From Mucilaginibacter sp. (GTDB lineage: Bacteria; Bacteroidota; Bacteroidia; Sphingobacteriales; Sphingobacteriaceae), in the NCBI GenBank assembly GCA_031292485.1, contig JARLHA010000047.1:53384-117383 (forward strand): 64,000 nucleotides of DNA, written 5' to 3'. Position numbers and translations under genes: made by a program. The notes under the pieces were generated by a model. It was not told the DNA's origin, made no database searches, and saw only the letters and a list, made by a program, of their open reading frames with translations. This document shows positions 17,342 to 25,411 of the stretch, in pieces. How positions within the stretch are numbered: position 1 is the first letter of the stretch; each line of letters opens with the position of its first letter.

Positions 17342-18262
17342 CTATTTTAATGCATTAATAAGATTATTCACAGCATCTATTTCCATTAACAGTTTTCCTT
17401 CTTCAGCGTAGGAACCCAAATGCGGGGTAAGCACCACGTTGTCAAGATCACATAGATTGCCCGAATACGGCTCCACAGAAAATACATCAATTGCGGCTCC
17501 GGATAATTTCTTTTGAACAAGCGCCTCATATAGCGCCTGTTCATCTACTATTCCACCACGTGATATATTGATCAGAAATGAACTTGGCTTAAGTAAATCA
17601 ATTTCACGGACTCCTATTACAGCCGATCCGTCTTCATTACCGGGTACATGCACTGTAGTTATGTCAGCTGTTTTTAATACGGTTTCAAAGTCAGATAATT
17701 TAACCCCATATTTTAATGCCCATGCTTCATCCGCAAAAGGGTCATAGCCAATTACTGGATTTCCTAAACCTATAAAAAGCTGAGACACCAGTTTGCCAAT
17801 CCGGCCCAAACCGACCACACCGATGACTTTGTTAAATAAAAGATTTCCAGTCTGCTTTTTCCAAACCTTATTTTTCAAATCATAATGAGCTTGCGGAATT
17901 TTCCGTAATAAAGCCAATGTCATGCCCAATGTAAGTTCTGCTACCGCCCGCGTTGGACCATCGGGGGTATTTCTAATGATAATCCCTTTTTGGGAAGCAT
18001 AATTTAAATCAATACTGTCCATTCCTATTCCAACGCGACTGATACATTTAAGTTTTGGCAGGGCATCCATTACACGTGCAGTTAACGGCTCAACGCCGGC
18101 CACTATTCCTATACAATCTTTAGCAAGATCTATAACCTCATCTTCGGTTAATTTCCGGCCGTAAGGATTATTAATAATCTCAAAACCGGCTTCTGTTAAT
18201 AAATCAAAAGGCTCGTTTGATATTTGACCAAAAGAAGATGGAGAGGTTAATATTTTACTCAT
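17342..18262 (-). CDS. D-isomer-specific 2-hydroxyacid dehydrogenase (SerA-like)
   Basis: 306 residues. NAD motif GVVGLGRIGKLVSQL (about 148-162), catalytic Arg in INISRGGIVDE, Glu in DVFSVEPYSG, and catalytic His in VLTPHLGSYAEEG. It lacks the C-terminal ACT domain of many SerA enzymes. The family interconverts 2-keto and D-2-hydroxy acids. Its start overlaps the cytidylyltransferase stop by 8 nt. A 2-keto acid group on the sugar being built, which would match the cytidylyltransferase family, is a reasonable inference; simple serine biosynthesis is unlikely here. Confidence 0.88.
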   Translation of the reverse strand: MSKILTSPSSFGQISNEPFDLLTEAGFEIINNPYGRKLTEDEVIDLAKDCIGIVAGVEPLTARVMDALPKLKCISRVGIGMDSIDLNYASQKGIIIRNTPDGPTRAVAELTLGMTLALLRKIPQAHYDLKNKVWKKQTGNLLFNKVIGVVGLGRIGKLVSQLFIGLGNPVIGYDPFADEAWALKYGVKLSDFETVLKTADITTVHVPGNEDGSAVIGVREIDLLKPSSFLINISRGGIVDEQALYEALVQKKLSGAAIDVFSVEPYSGNLCDLDNVVLTPHLGSYAEEGKLLMEIDAVNNLINALK

Positions 18263-18953
18263 AATACTCTATTTTTTCACTTTTATCCTGCAATTTTGAT
18301 TTCAAATATAGTTCCGCCAGTATAAAGTCTTCCTCAGAAGAAACCTTGATAGATCGTATTGGGTCAAAAGGGTATAAGCCATAATTGCCTACAAATACGG
18401 CATAATTATTCTTCTCATAATGCTCCTTAAATTTCTTTGCATTCCATATACAAACCGTCCATGCGCAAAGCTGTATAGGTATTAAGTTTTGGGTCATGGG
18501 CAACGGCCCATCAATACTTAAATTTAAAGGTTTGCCTTTAAAAAATGATTGAAGTTTTTCTTCCCTAACCGATATCAAAGAATCCAACTGATGCTCTTCG
18601 TAATACAGGATGGCATTATCAATATCTTCAGGCAAAACCAACGGCGAGACTGGATTTATTAAAACCAGGTTTTCCGTTTCAATGTTGCATAAAAAATCAT
18701 AGTTAAACTCATCTTGGGTACTGTTGTCTTCGGCAAGCTCTGGCCGCCTTTTATAAAAATCAATACCATAATCATCGCAAAGTTTGCGCATTATTTCTGC
18801 CTCAGAATTTATGTAAACTTTATCTATAAATTTTGAATTTTTGGCAGCTTCAATTGCATAGGCAACCATTGGTTTCCCATTTATCAGTCTCAAATTTTTC
18901 TTTGGTACACGCTTACTGCCTAAACGGACCGGTATTTCAGCAATATATTTCAT
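18255..18953 (-). CDS. Acylneuraminate/Kdo-type cytidylyltransferase (CMP-sugar synthetase-like)
   Basis: 232 residues. The nucleotide-binding opening AEIPVRLGSKRVPKKNLR (about 4-21) matches the NeuA/KdsB/PseF motif (IPARGGSKRIP.KN), and VLINPVSPLVLPEDIDNAI matches LQPTSPLR...DI. The family transfers CMP from CTP to the anomeric carbon of 2-keto sugar acids (neuraminate, Kdo, legionaminate, pseudaminate). No NeuB- or KdsA-like synthase lies in the window, so the acceptor is probably not a standard nonulosonate. ATGA overlap with the GT4 gene downstream suggests the product is handed to that transferase. Confidence 0.85.
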   Translation of the reverse strand: MKYIAEIPVRLGSKRVPKKNLRLINGKPMVAYAIEAAKNSKFIDKVYINSEAEIMRKLCDDYGIDFYKRRPELAEDNSTQDEFNYDFLCNIETENLVLINPVSPLVLPEDIDNAILYYEEHQLDSLISVREEKLQSFFKGKPLNLSIDGPLPMTQNLIPIQLCAWTVCIWNAKKFKEHYEKNNYAVFVGNYGLYPFDPIRSIKVSSEEDFILAELYLKSKLQDKSEKIEYYE

Positions 18954-20053
18954 GATTTAAAATATGCTTTTGCTGCGTTACCTAAATTGGATGCAAAGTT
19001 TTCAAATTTTGCGAAAGGTTCAACGCTGCTTTTTAACTGTTCTAACGTATAATTGGTGTGTAGTGCTTTTTCAATGACTACCTTTAAAGCACTTTGGTTT
19101 TCAAAATCCACAAATATTGCATTTTTATTAACTTCTCTTAATACTGGTAAGTCTGAACAAATTACCGGTGTGCCTACATATTGAGCTTCTATAGGAGGAA
19201 GGCCATAACCCTCAAAGGTTGATGTATATAACAATAATTTTGAAGATGCTAATTCTTCGTACTTTTCCAGATCTGTTATTCCCTGTTTAAACTCTATTAT
19301 AATTTCGTTCTTTTTTGACTCAAAGAACATTTTTTCATACAAATCCTGAGAAATCTGTTCCTTTGACCCTATAATTAATAATTTATATCCTTTTGGAAGG
19401 CTTTTTATAATATTTACTATAATTTCAGGATTTTTATGTTTCTCACTAAATCTACCAAAATAAATTATTTTATCTTCTTTATTAAATATTTTTATTTTGT
19501 CGGCAACAATAGAATTTATAGGGTGGTAAACTTGAATAAATTTAATTCCTGGATTAAAATCGGTATAATACCTTGCAGCATAATCCGCCCCCGTTTTTGT
19601 TGCGGAAAGGATCGCATCAGTTTTTGGAATGATTTTGTTGCTGTATTTATATTTTGAATATGGACGCACACCTGGCAATACTTCATTTATCCAATTGGGG
19701 CTTTCGTGGTCAATGTACCACATTTCGCATCCACTTATCCTTTTAAAAAGTTTTGCCATCGGATAAAAGAAGAATCGGTCATATATAAAAGATTTTCTTG
19801 AAGCTAAATGAGGTCCAATAACCAACAAATCATATTTCTTAAAAGGAAAAAAAAGAAACAACTTATTTACATGTATTTTTACCCGTTCTCCTGATGGATA
19901 ATCATTGAAGTTTTTTGCAAACAAAGGCATCGTATTTGTAAAAATATCGACATCAAAATTATTGTATGCAAATGCATATGCCAATAGCCAGGGGAAAACC
20001 CGCCCACCTGTATGTCTGTTTTTAATTGCCGTGGCCCAAATTGCTATTTTCAT
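18950..20053 (-). CDS. GT4-family glycosyltransferase
   Basis: 367 residues, GT-B fold. C-terminal Glycos_transf_1 domain: IIYFGRFSEKHKNPEIIVNII (about 205-225) and EGYGLPPIEAQYVGTPVICSDL, carrying the E-x7-E type motif. The N-terminal acceptor domain contains DLLVIGPHLA. It transfers a sugar from a nucleotide donor to the lipid-linked repeat unit on the cytoplasmic face. It lies between the heptose genes (38 bp upstream) and the unusual sugar block (4-nt overlap), so either sugar could be its donor. Confidence 0.87.
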   Translation of the reverse strand: MKIAIWATAIKNRHTGGRVFPWLLAYAFAYNNFDVDIFTNTMPLFAKNFNDYPSGERVKIHVNKLFLFFPFKKYDLLVIGPHLASRKSFIYDRFFFYPMAKLFKRISGCEMWYIDHESPNWINEVLPGVRPYSKYKYSNKIIPKTDAILSATKTGADYAARYYTDFNPGIKFIQVYHPINSIVADKIKIFNKEDKIIYFGRFSEKHKNPEIIVNIIKSLPKGYKLLIIGSKEQISQDLYEKMFFESKKNEIIIEFKQGITDLEKYEELASSKLLLYTSTFEGYGLPPIEAQYVGTPVICSDLPVLREVNKNAIFVDFENQSALKVVIEKALHTNYTLEQLKSSVEPFAKFENFASNLGNAAKAYFKS

Positions 20054-20091
20054 TAAAAATGCATTTTAACTTTAACCAATACTACTATTAA

Positions 20092-20538
20092 TTAGTCTAC
20101 TTTTAGTAATGTAGAAATTCCGGCGTTTCTGCCGGCCTGGATGTCGCTTTCTTTATCACCAATTAATGTGCATTCTTCTAAATTTAAATTAAAATCCTCT
20201 TTCGCCTGAAAAATCATACCAGGGTTAGGCTTCCTGCAAGAACATGGACCGGTGATATCCGGATAATGAGGGCAATGATAAACCTTTGAAATTTTTATGC
20301 CATGAAGTTTAAACTCATTTATCATCCATTCAGTTAATATCTCAAAATCACCTTCAGTATAATATCCCCTTGCTATTCCCGCTTGGTTTGTTATAATTAT
20401 AATAAGATAACCATCGTCCTGATATTTCTTACACAAATCAAAAATCCCATCTATAAAATCAAAGTCTTTTATTTTATGGACATAATTTTTATCAGTATTA
20501 ACTACTCCATCACGATCAAGGAAAAGTGCTTTGTTCAT
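20092..20538 (-). CDS. gmhB: D-glycero-D-manno-heptose 1,7-bisphosphate 7-phosphatase
   Basis: 148 residues, HAD superfamily. FLDRDGVVN gives the nucleophile/acid pair D8/D10, ITNQAGIARG is motif II, and CPHYPDITGPCSCRKPNP is the Zn-binding loop (C-x-H...C-x-C) typical of GmhB and histidinol phosphatases; LIGDKESDIQAG is motif IV. It removes the 7-phosphate before GDP transfer. Coupled by ATGA overlap to hddC upstream, with gmhA and hddA nearby, which settles the heptose rather than the histidine role. Confidence 0.9.
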   Translation of the reverse strand: MNKALFLDRDGVVNTDKNYVHKIKDFDFIDGIFDLCKKYQDDGYLIIIITNQAGIARGYYTEGDFEILTEWMINEFKLHGIKISKVYHCPHYPDITGPCSCRKPNPGMIFQAKEDFNLNLEECTLIGDKESDIQAGRNAGISTLLKVD

Positions 20539-21215
20539 ACAATTTCAGCAGCTTTGAAGTAATCTTCAGGTATACCAATATCAATAAATGGATCACCAAA
20601 TACCATTCCTTTTAGATTGCCATTATTGGTTTGCTTCTCTAATACTTCTTTTTCGAAAGAAAAAATTTCAGGGAAAGGAATAGATCGTATATATGGAGCG
20701 TTAACCAAATAAATGCCTCCGTTTATTAATCCTTCCTCACAAAATTGTTTTTCATTAAAACGAATTATATTTTGATCAATTAGTTCAACGCTGCCATAAC
20801 GATCAAATTTTTCCATTTTCTTTAAAGCAATTGACAATTTTGATTTGTTAAGAACGTGAAACGCTAAAAACCTATCCAAATCTATTGGAAAATAAGTATC
20901 TCCATTGATTATAACCACGCTCGCCTCAACTGTATTATTCAAAGCAAGCTTTATTGCCCCCCCTGTTCCCAGTGGCTTTGGTTCAACTATATATTCTATT
21001 GGAATATTTCTGAAATTGTCGCCAAAATATTCCGAAATAGTTTCTGATTTATATCCAACAGATAAAATTATACGACTAACAGGGTATAATGACAGCCATT
21101 GAAAAAGATATTCGATAAAAGGTTTGCCATTGACGGGGGCCATTGGTTTTGGCAAGTCATTTACAACGGTACGTAAACGGGTTCCCATACCCCCGGCAAG
21201 AACAATTACTTCCAT
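20535..21215 (-). CDS. hddC: D-glycero-alpha-D-manno-heptose-1-phosphate guanylyltransferase-like
   Basis: 226 residues. LAGGMGTRLRTVVNDLPKPM (about 6-25) is the nucleotidyltransferase signature, followed by IINGDTYFPIDL (metal-binding Asp) and a sugar-binding ELINGGIYLV-like segment. Length and neighbours (gmhB 4-nt overlap, gmhA 1-nt overlap, hddA) match HddC, which makes GDP-D-glycero-alpha-D-manno-heptose. Base specificity (GTP or another NTP) cannot be read directly; the ADP-heptose route would normally use a fused HldE, which is absent. Confidence 0.88.
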   Translation of the reverse strand: MEVIVLAGGMGTRLRTVVNDLPKPMAPVNGKPFIEYLFQWLSLYPVSRIILSVGYKSETISEYFGDNFRNIPIEYIVEPKPLGTGGAIKLALNNTVEASVVIINGDTYFPIDLDRFLAFHVLNKSKLSIALKKMEKFDRYGSVELIDQNIIRFNEKQFCEEGLINGGIYLVNAPYIRSIPFPEIFSFEKEVLEKQTNNGNLKGMVFGDPFIDIGIPEDYFKAAEIV

Positions 21216-21808
21216 TATTTTTTAGGATTCATGTGTCCAAATATTTCTTCTTCAACGATACAGCAAATAATATGACCGATCAGAATATGCGCCTCCTGGA
21301 TACGGGGTGTTTCAGCAGATGGAACCTTAATGCAAATATCGCACAAATCGCCCATCTTGCCGCCGCTTAAACCTGTAAGTCCAATTGATTTTACCCCCTG
21401 CTCCCTGCAAATTTTTAACGCCTCCAAAACATTAGGTGAATTACCGGAAGTTGAGATTCCTATAAAGACATCTCCAGCTTTTCCGTGGGCCTGTATTTGA
21501 CGGCTAAATAGTTTTTCATATCCGTAATCGTTACCAATAGCAGTAATAATGGAGGTATCTGTACTTAAAGCAATAGAAGAAAGGCCCGGACGATCAAAAT
21601 AAAAGCGGCTTACAAATTCAGCAGCGATATGCTGAGCGTCAGCAGCACTTCCGCCATTGCCAGCTAACATTGTTTTGTTACCTGCTTTATAAGCATCGGT
21701 GACGACGGTTGCCGCATCACATATCAGATCAGTTAGAGTGTGATCTTTAAGAATCTCTTCTTTAGTTAAGATCGATGCTTGAATTTGCTGTATAACTATA
21801 TTTTTCAT
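21215..21808 (-). CDS. gmhA: Sedoheptulose-7-phosphate isomerase
   Basis: 197 residues, full length. GNGGSAADAQHIAAEFVSRF (about 50-69) is the GmhA signature, followed by AIGNDYGYEKLFSRQ, STSGNSPNVLEAL and the C-terminal QEAHILIGHIICCIVE, where E/H residues serve catalysis. It converts sedoheptulose 7-phosphate to D-glycero-D-manno-heptose 7-phosphate, the first step of the heptose pathway completed by hddA, gmhB and hddC. The stop codon overlaps the hddC start (TAATG). Confidence 0.93.
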   Translation of the reverse strand: MKNIVIQQIQASILTKEEILKDHTLTDLICDAATVVTDAYKAGNKTMLAGNGGSAADAQHIAAEFVSRFYFDRPGLSSIALSTDTSIITAIGNDYGYEKLFSRQIQAHGKAGDVFIGISTSGNSPNVLEALKICREQGVKSIGLTGLSGGKMGDLCDICIKVPSAETPRIQEAHILIGHIICCIVEEEIFGHMNPKK

Positions 21809-22088
21809 TTTTTAGGTAAATGTTTGATAGTAGGAACTCAATTTCCGTCGCGGGCAACAATCCCATTTACTATATTTTAACAATTAATATGAATAAATAA
21901 AGATATCTTAATATAATATATTATTTTTTTCAAATTTAAAAATAAATCCCCATCGTAACAAGGTTTTCCTTGAAGATTTTTAGAAATAGACTCTGTATTA
22001 TTCGGATAATATGAAAGCATGGCAACAAGTGAAAATTGAGCTTAATAATAGGTTACTTAATTAAAAACCTATTAACATGAAATCTTAA

Positions 22089-23168
22089 TTAAACAGATTC
22101 GTTTTCAGCTTCTACCAATGCTTCCTTAATCGCCTCCAATAATTTATAACCGTATTTTTTATCAGGTTCCAGGTAATTTCCTTCCGCCCATTCATTCCAG
22201 GCATTTAGAAAAAGAAACTCCGAATTATAGACTTTCTTACACCTGATGATCTGCTTCTTTATATGTTTTTTAAACTTTTCCGACGTGAAAAATAAAAAAA
22301 TACTGGCATTAACCGGCCTTCTTGCTGCATTGTCCCAGTTTACAAACGCACCCGGATATACCATTTTATCTGTTTGGATAGGTTTTCTATTAAGGATAAC
22401 TTTCCAAAAAGATGAATAAAGATTAAGCCTTGGTTTTGAAGAAGGGAAAGCAAATCCGACCGTTTTTCTAAAAATCCTGTACCAATATGGTAAAAAATGG
22501 TAGGTGTAAGAGGGCTCTGATTCCATCAGGGCATTTGATTTTTTTAAGACGCTTTCTGTTTGGTAAATACTTAATGTTTCAATAAAATAGATTCCTTCCA
22601 GGCCATTTTGTTTTGCAAGGTCGGTCCAGCAATCTATCATTTCATTTGCCTTATCAAACGCTGGCGGCTGATTAAAAATTATTGTCGGTTTATTTTCAAT
22701 TCTTATGTACCGCTCGTCCTTAAAAAAAGGTAAAAGATAATAAAAGTGATCTTGCCAGTCTTTATAATCACCATAAGTTTGTTCAATTAATATGTCCTTG
22801 CTTTCGTGCCAGGTACGTGTCCAGGTATGATTTGCCCACGAGAAACAAAATGGAAAGTCAATATCCTTGTTCGCCAAATAAATCTCAAGCGGTTTTTCCA
22901 GCAACGTTTTCCCTGTAAAGTAATAATGGTAAAAACAGAAACCATATATACCGTACTTTTTTGCAAGTTCAACCTGCCATTTTAATGTATTTTTATCTAA
23001 AAGATTATAATAATTATCATCGACCGGCTCTTTGGGCTGATGGTGGCCTTTAAATATTGGTTTGCATTTTTTTGTATTTGTCCATTCAGTAAAACCCTTA
23101 CCCCACCACTCATTATTTTCAGGGATTTCATGAAATTGGGGTAAATGAACTGCTATTACTTTAACCAT
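22089..23168 (-). CDS. GH99-like/WbsX-type protein
   Basis: 359 residues without signal peptide. AVHLPQFHEIPENNEWWGKG opens the protein and LNAWNEWAEGNYLEPD closes the barrel; both are hallmarks of the Glyco_tranf_WbsX (GH99-like) family found in O-antigen loci. It resembles the paralogue at 25412 (QYHPIPENDKWWGKGFTEW; NAWNEWAEGNHLEP). WbsX proteins are often labelled glycosyltransferases, yet the fold is that of GH99 endo-mannosidases; function is unsettled. A 280-bp non-coding stretch with no evident signals separates it from gmhA. Confidence 0.85.
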   Translation of the reverse strand: MVKVIAVHLPQFHEIPENNEWWGKGFTEWTNTKKCKPIFKGHHQPKEPVDDNYYNLLDKNTLKWQVELAKKYGIYGFCFYHYYFTGKTLLEKPLEIYLANKDIDFPFCFSWANHTWTRTWHESKDILIEQTYGDYKDWQDHFYYLLPFFKDERYIRIENKPTIIFNQPPAFDKANEMIDCWTDLAKQNGLEGIYFIETLSIYQTESVLKKSNALMESEPSYTYHFLPYWYRIFRKTVGFAFPSSKPRLNLYSSFWKVILNRKPIQTDKMVYPGAFVNWDNAARRPVNASIFLFFTSEKFKKHIKKQIIRCKKVYNSEFLFLNAWNEWAEGNYLEPDKKYGYKLLEAIKEALVEAENESV

Positions 23169-23277
23169 ACGAAAATAAATTTTTATTGTATTTGTTGGGG
23201 GCGATCAAGGCCATTGCAATTTTTAGAATCTATAGCTTTACTTTAAGGGAAATAGTTCGTTTGCGGCCAAAATTATT

Positions 23278-24138
23278 CTACAATGGAGAAATTGCTTTTA
23301 TAATAGCAACCGCTCCGGCTCCGGGTGTTATTAAACCGTACTTTGAATGGCAATTTTCCGGATCTACTTTCACCCAGCCATCATTTAGAGCTTCAAAAAC
23401 AAATAACTCTGCTTTAAAGCCCTGTGAAACTAACGCTTCTAAAGCTAATTTCGTCGATTCGGAATCAAAAATCTGAGAAGATTTTTTCCCTGTTAAAGGG
23501 TGTTTAACAACTTCCCTATAACCGAATGGAACACTCACCATTAAAGTACCGCCGGGAGCAACAAATGTTGCCAGCTTATTTACAGAGGCAATCAGTGTTC
23601 CATTTTGTGGCGTAGTATATTCTGCCGGTATTGATGAATTATATTGTGAATTATCATATCCAATATGTTCAATTGTACTCAGGCAGGTTACCAGAGGGAA
23701 TTTAAAACTAAAAACCGCTTTTTCTAATGTAGAAATATGGTAATAAACAGGGCTATCTATGCAAATTGGTTCAACAGCCACATTGCAAAACCAAACTGAA
23801 TTGCAATGCTCCTTTAACACGGTATTAACGTTTCTATTGTTAAGTACACAACCAACATCCAAAACAGCAATATCTGTAAAATCCTTTAAAATGGACGAGA
23901 AAAAACCATATTCTGCTACTCTTTCCTGAGTTTTGGTGGCATCAAATCCTTTTAACGCATCATATATTGACTCGCCTTTAAGAACTTTATCTACTACAGC
24001 GCTTATTCTAATATTATTTTTTCTAATTTCCTCCTTCGTGAGTATTGGCGCTATTCCTTTAATTGCCAGAGGATAATACTTTTTCCTTCCGTATTTGACA
24101 ATTTTTTCCAGGGAAAGGTCGTATAATTTATTTTTCAT
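23278..24138 (-). CDS. Putative SAM-dependent methyltransferase
   Basis: 286 residues from ATG 24138; an upstream TTG adds five residues. IAVLDVGCVLNNRNVNTVL (near 90) resembles motif I of class I methyltransferases, with the glycines partly replaced, and LVTCLSTIEHIGYDNSQYN plus FVAPGGTLMVSVPFGY fit motifs II and III. The glycine-poor motif I makes SAM binding less certain. It sits between the GH99-like gene at 22089 and hddA, so methylation of a heptose or other sugar of the repeat unit is possible. Confidence 0.6.
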   Translation of the reverse strand: MKNKLYDLSLEKIVKYGRKKYYPLAIKGIAPILTKEEIRKNNIRISAVVDKVLKGESIYDALKGFDATKTQERVAEYGFFSSILKDFTDIAVLDVGCVLNNRNVNTVLKEHCNSVWFCNVAVEPICIDSPVYYHISTLEKAVFSFKFPLVTCLSTIEHIGYDNSQYNSSIPAEYTTPQNGTLIASVNKLATFVAPGGTLMVSVPFGYREVVKHPLTGKKSSQIFDSESTKLALEALVSQGFKAELFVFEALNDGWVKVDPENCHSKYGLITPGAGAVAIIKAISPL

Positions 24139-24318
24139 AGTAATTATTTTCAATTAATATTATTATATAGCATCCATATTTAAAAAATTCGCATTTCGAA
24201 ATCCCGTTATTATTGACTGCATTTTTCTTCATCCAACTTCATTAATTTTTAACATATATTCAAATATAAAGAAGATTTTTTATTAATTCTTCTGAAAATA
24301 GGTTAATTATTTGCTAAA

Positions 24319-25350
24319 TTAAATATTTATTGTCCAACTAATTGCACCCTGGGTGGTAAAGTGAAATTTCATGAGCTGACCTTTAAACTGCAGCAGCTTT
24401 TTTTCAACAGCAACTTTTTCCATAGGATCAACAAAAAGCATTAATACGCCTCCGCCGCCGGCACCAGAAATTTTGCCTGAATAACAACCTTCTTCTAAGG
24501 CTGTATTGTAAATTTCATCAATATAATCGTTCGTGATTGAAGATGATGTATTTTTCTTAGCCTCATATGCCTCTTTAGTAATTTCAAACAGTTTTTTAAA
24601 ATCACCTTTAAGTAAGGCTTCCTTGTATTTGATTGCATCCTGTTTGATTTTGTGCATTGCCTCAAGCCGGAGCGGATTATCCGAACTTAAGCTTTTTGTT
24701 TGATCTTCAATTATCTTGGCGGAGGATCGTGAAATGCCTGTGTAATACAAGATGGTGGACCATTCAAGTTCTTGTATGATGCGTTCTTTTATCCTGAGCG
24801 GATTTACAATTACATTTTTTTCACCAAAAAATTCCATAAAATTAAATCCACCGAACGCCGCAGAGTATTGGTCCTGTTTACCGCCGGCTAATCCAAGGTC
24901 TTCCCTTTCAATTTCAAAAGCAAGACGGGCAATATCGTATTCGCCAAGAGGGAGTTTAAGCCATTCTACAAAGGCCTGTAAAATAGCAACAACCATGGTA
25001 GACGAGGTGCCTAAGCCACTTCCCGCAGGGGCATCAGCGTATGTTTTTAAGACAAAAGATAAAGGTTTTAAATTAAAATCCCTGATAATCCTGTTGTAAA
25101 CGCCCTTATGCAAATCAAGATTTCCATCGGGCCGTAAATAATCTATTGAATCAGATTCAAAGGATTCCTCCCTATCTAAGGCATAGAGATGTATTTTTCC
25201 GTTTGATTGGGGAATAAGCGTACAATAACTAAATAAATCTATTGTAGCGTTTAATATGCAACCGCCATGTAAATCACAAAACGGACTTACATCAGTACCT
25301 CCACCGGCTAAACCTAAACGTAGCGGCGCTTTAGAGCGAATTATTTCCAT
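24319..25350 (-). CDS. hddA: D-glycero-D-manno-heptose 7-phosphate kinase
   Basis: 343 residues, GHMP kinase superfamily. RSKAPLRLGLAGGGTDVSPF (5-24) is the characteristic opening, DAPAGSGLGTSSTMVVAIL the ATP-binding loop and KISGAGGGGVLMLFVD motif 3. The combination with GmhA, GmhB and HddC identifies it as HddA, which phosphorylates the anomeric oxygen in the GDP-heptose route. A fucokinase/GHMP role of another kind is possible on sequence alone, but the neighbours favour HddA. Confidence 0.9.
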   Translation of the reverse strand: MEIIRSKAPLRLGLAGGGTDVSPFCDLHGGCILNATIDLFSYCTLIPQSNGKIHLYALDREESFESDSIDYLRPDGNLDLHKGVYNRIIRDFNLKPLSFVLKTYADAPAGSGLGTSSTMVVAILQAFVEWLKLPLGEYDIARLAFEIEREDLGLAGGKQDQYSAAFGGFNFMEFFGEKNVIVNPLRIKERIIQELEWSTILYYTGISRSSAKIIEDQTKSLSSDNPLRLEAMHKIKQDAIKYKEALLKGDFKKLFEITKEAYEAKKNTSSSITNDYIDEIYNTALEEGCYSGKISGAGGGGVLMLFVDPMEKVAVEKKLLQFKGQLMKFHFTTQGAISWTINI

Positions 25351-25411
25351 ATTATAATTTCTTCTTTATCATTATATCATTTTTATTTTTAATATTTCCA
25401 CCTTCACTCTT

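Noticed and set aside
12001..18953. Standard sialic, legionaminic or pseudaminic acid synthesis
   Set aside because: No NeuB/PseI/LegI-type synthase, no UDP-sugar epimerase/hydrolase and no aminotransferase are present in the block; only the cytidylyltransferase and the YhcH-like protein point that way.
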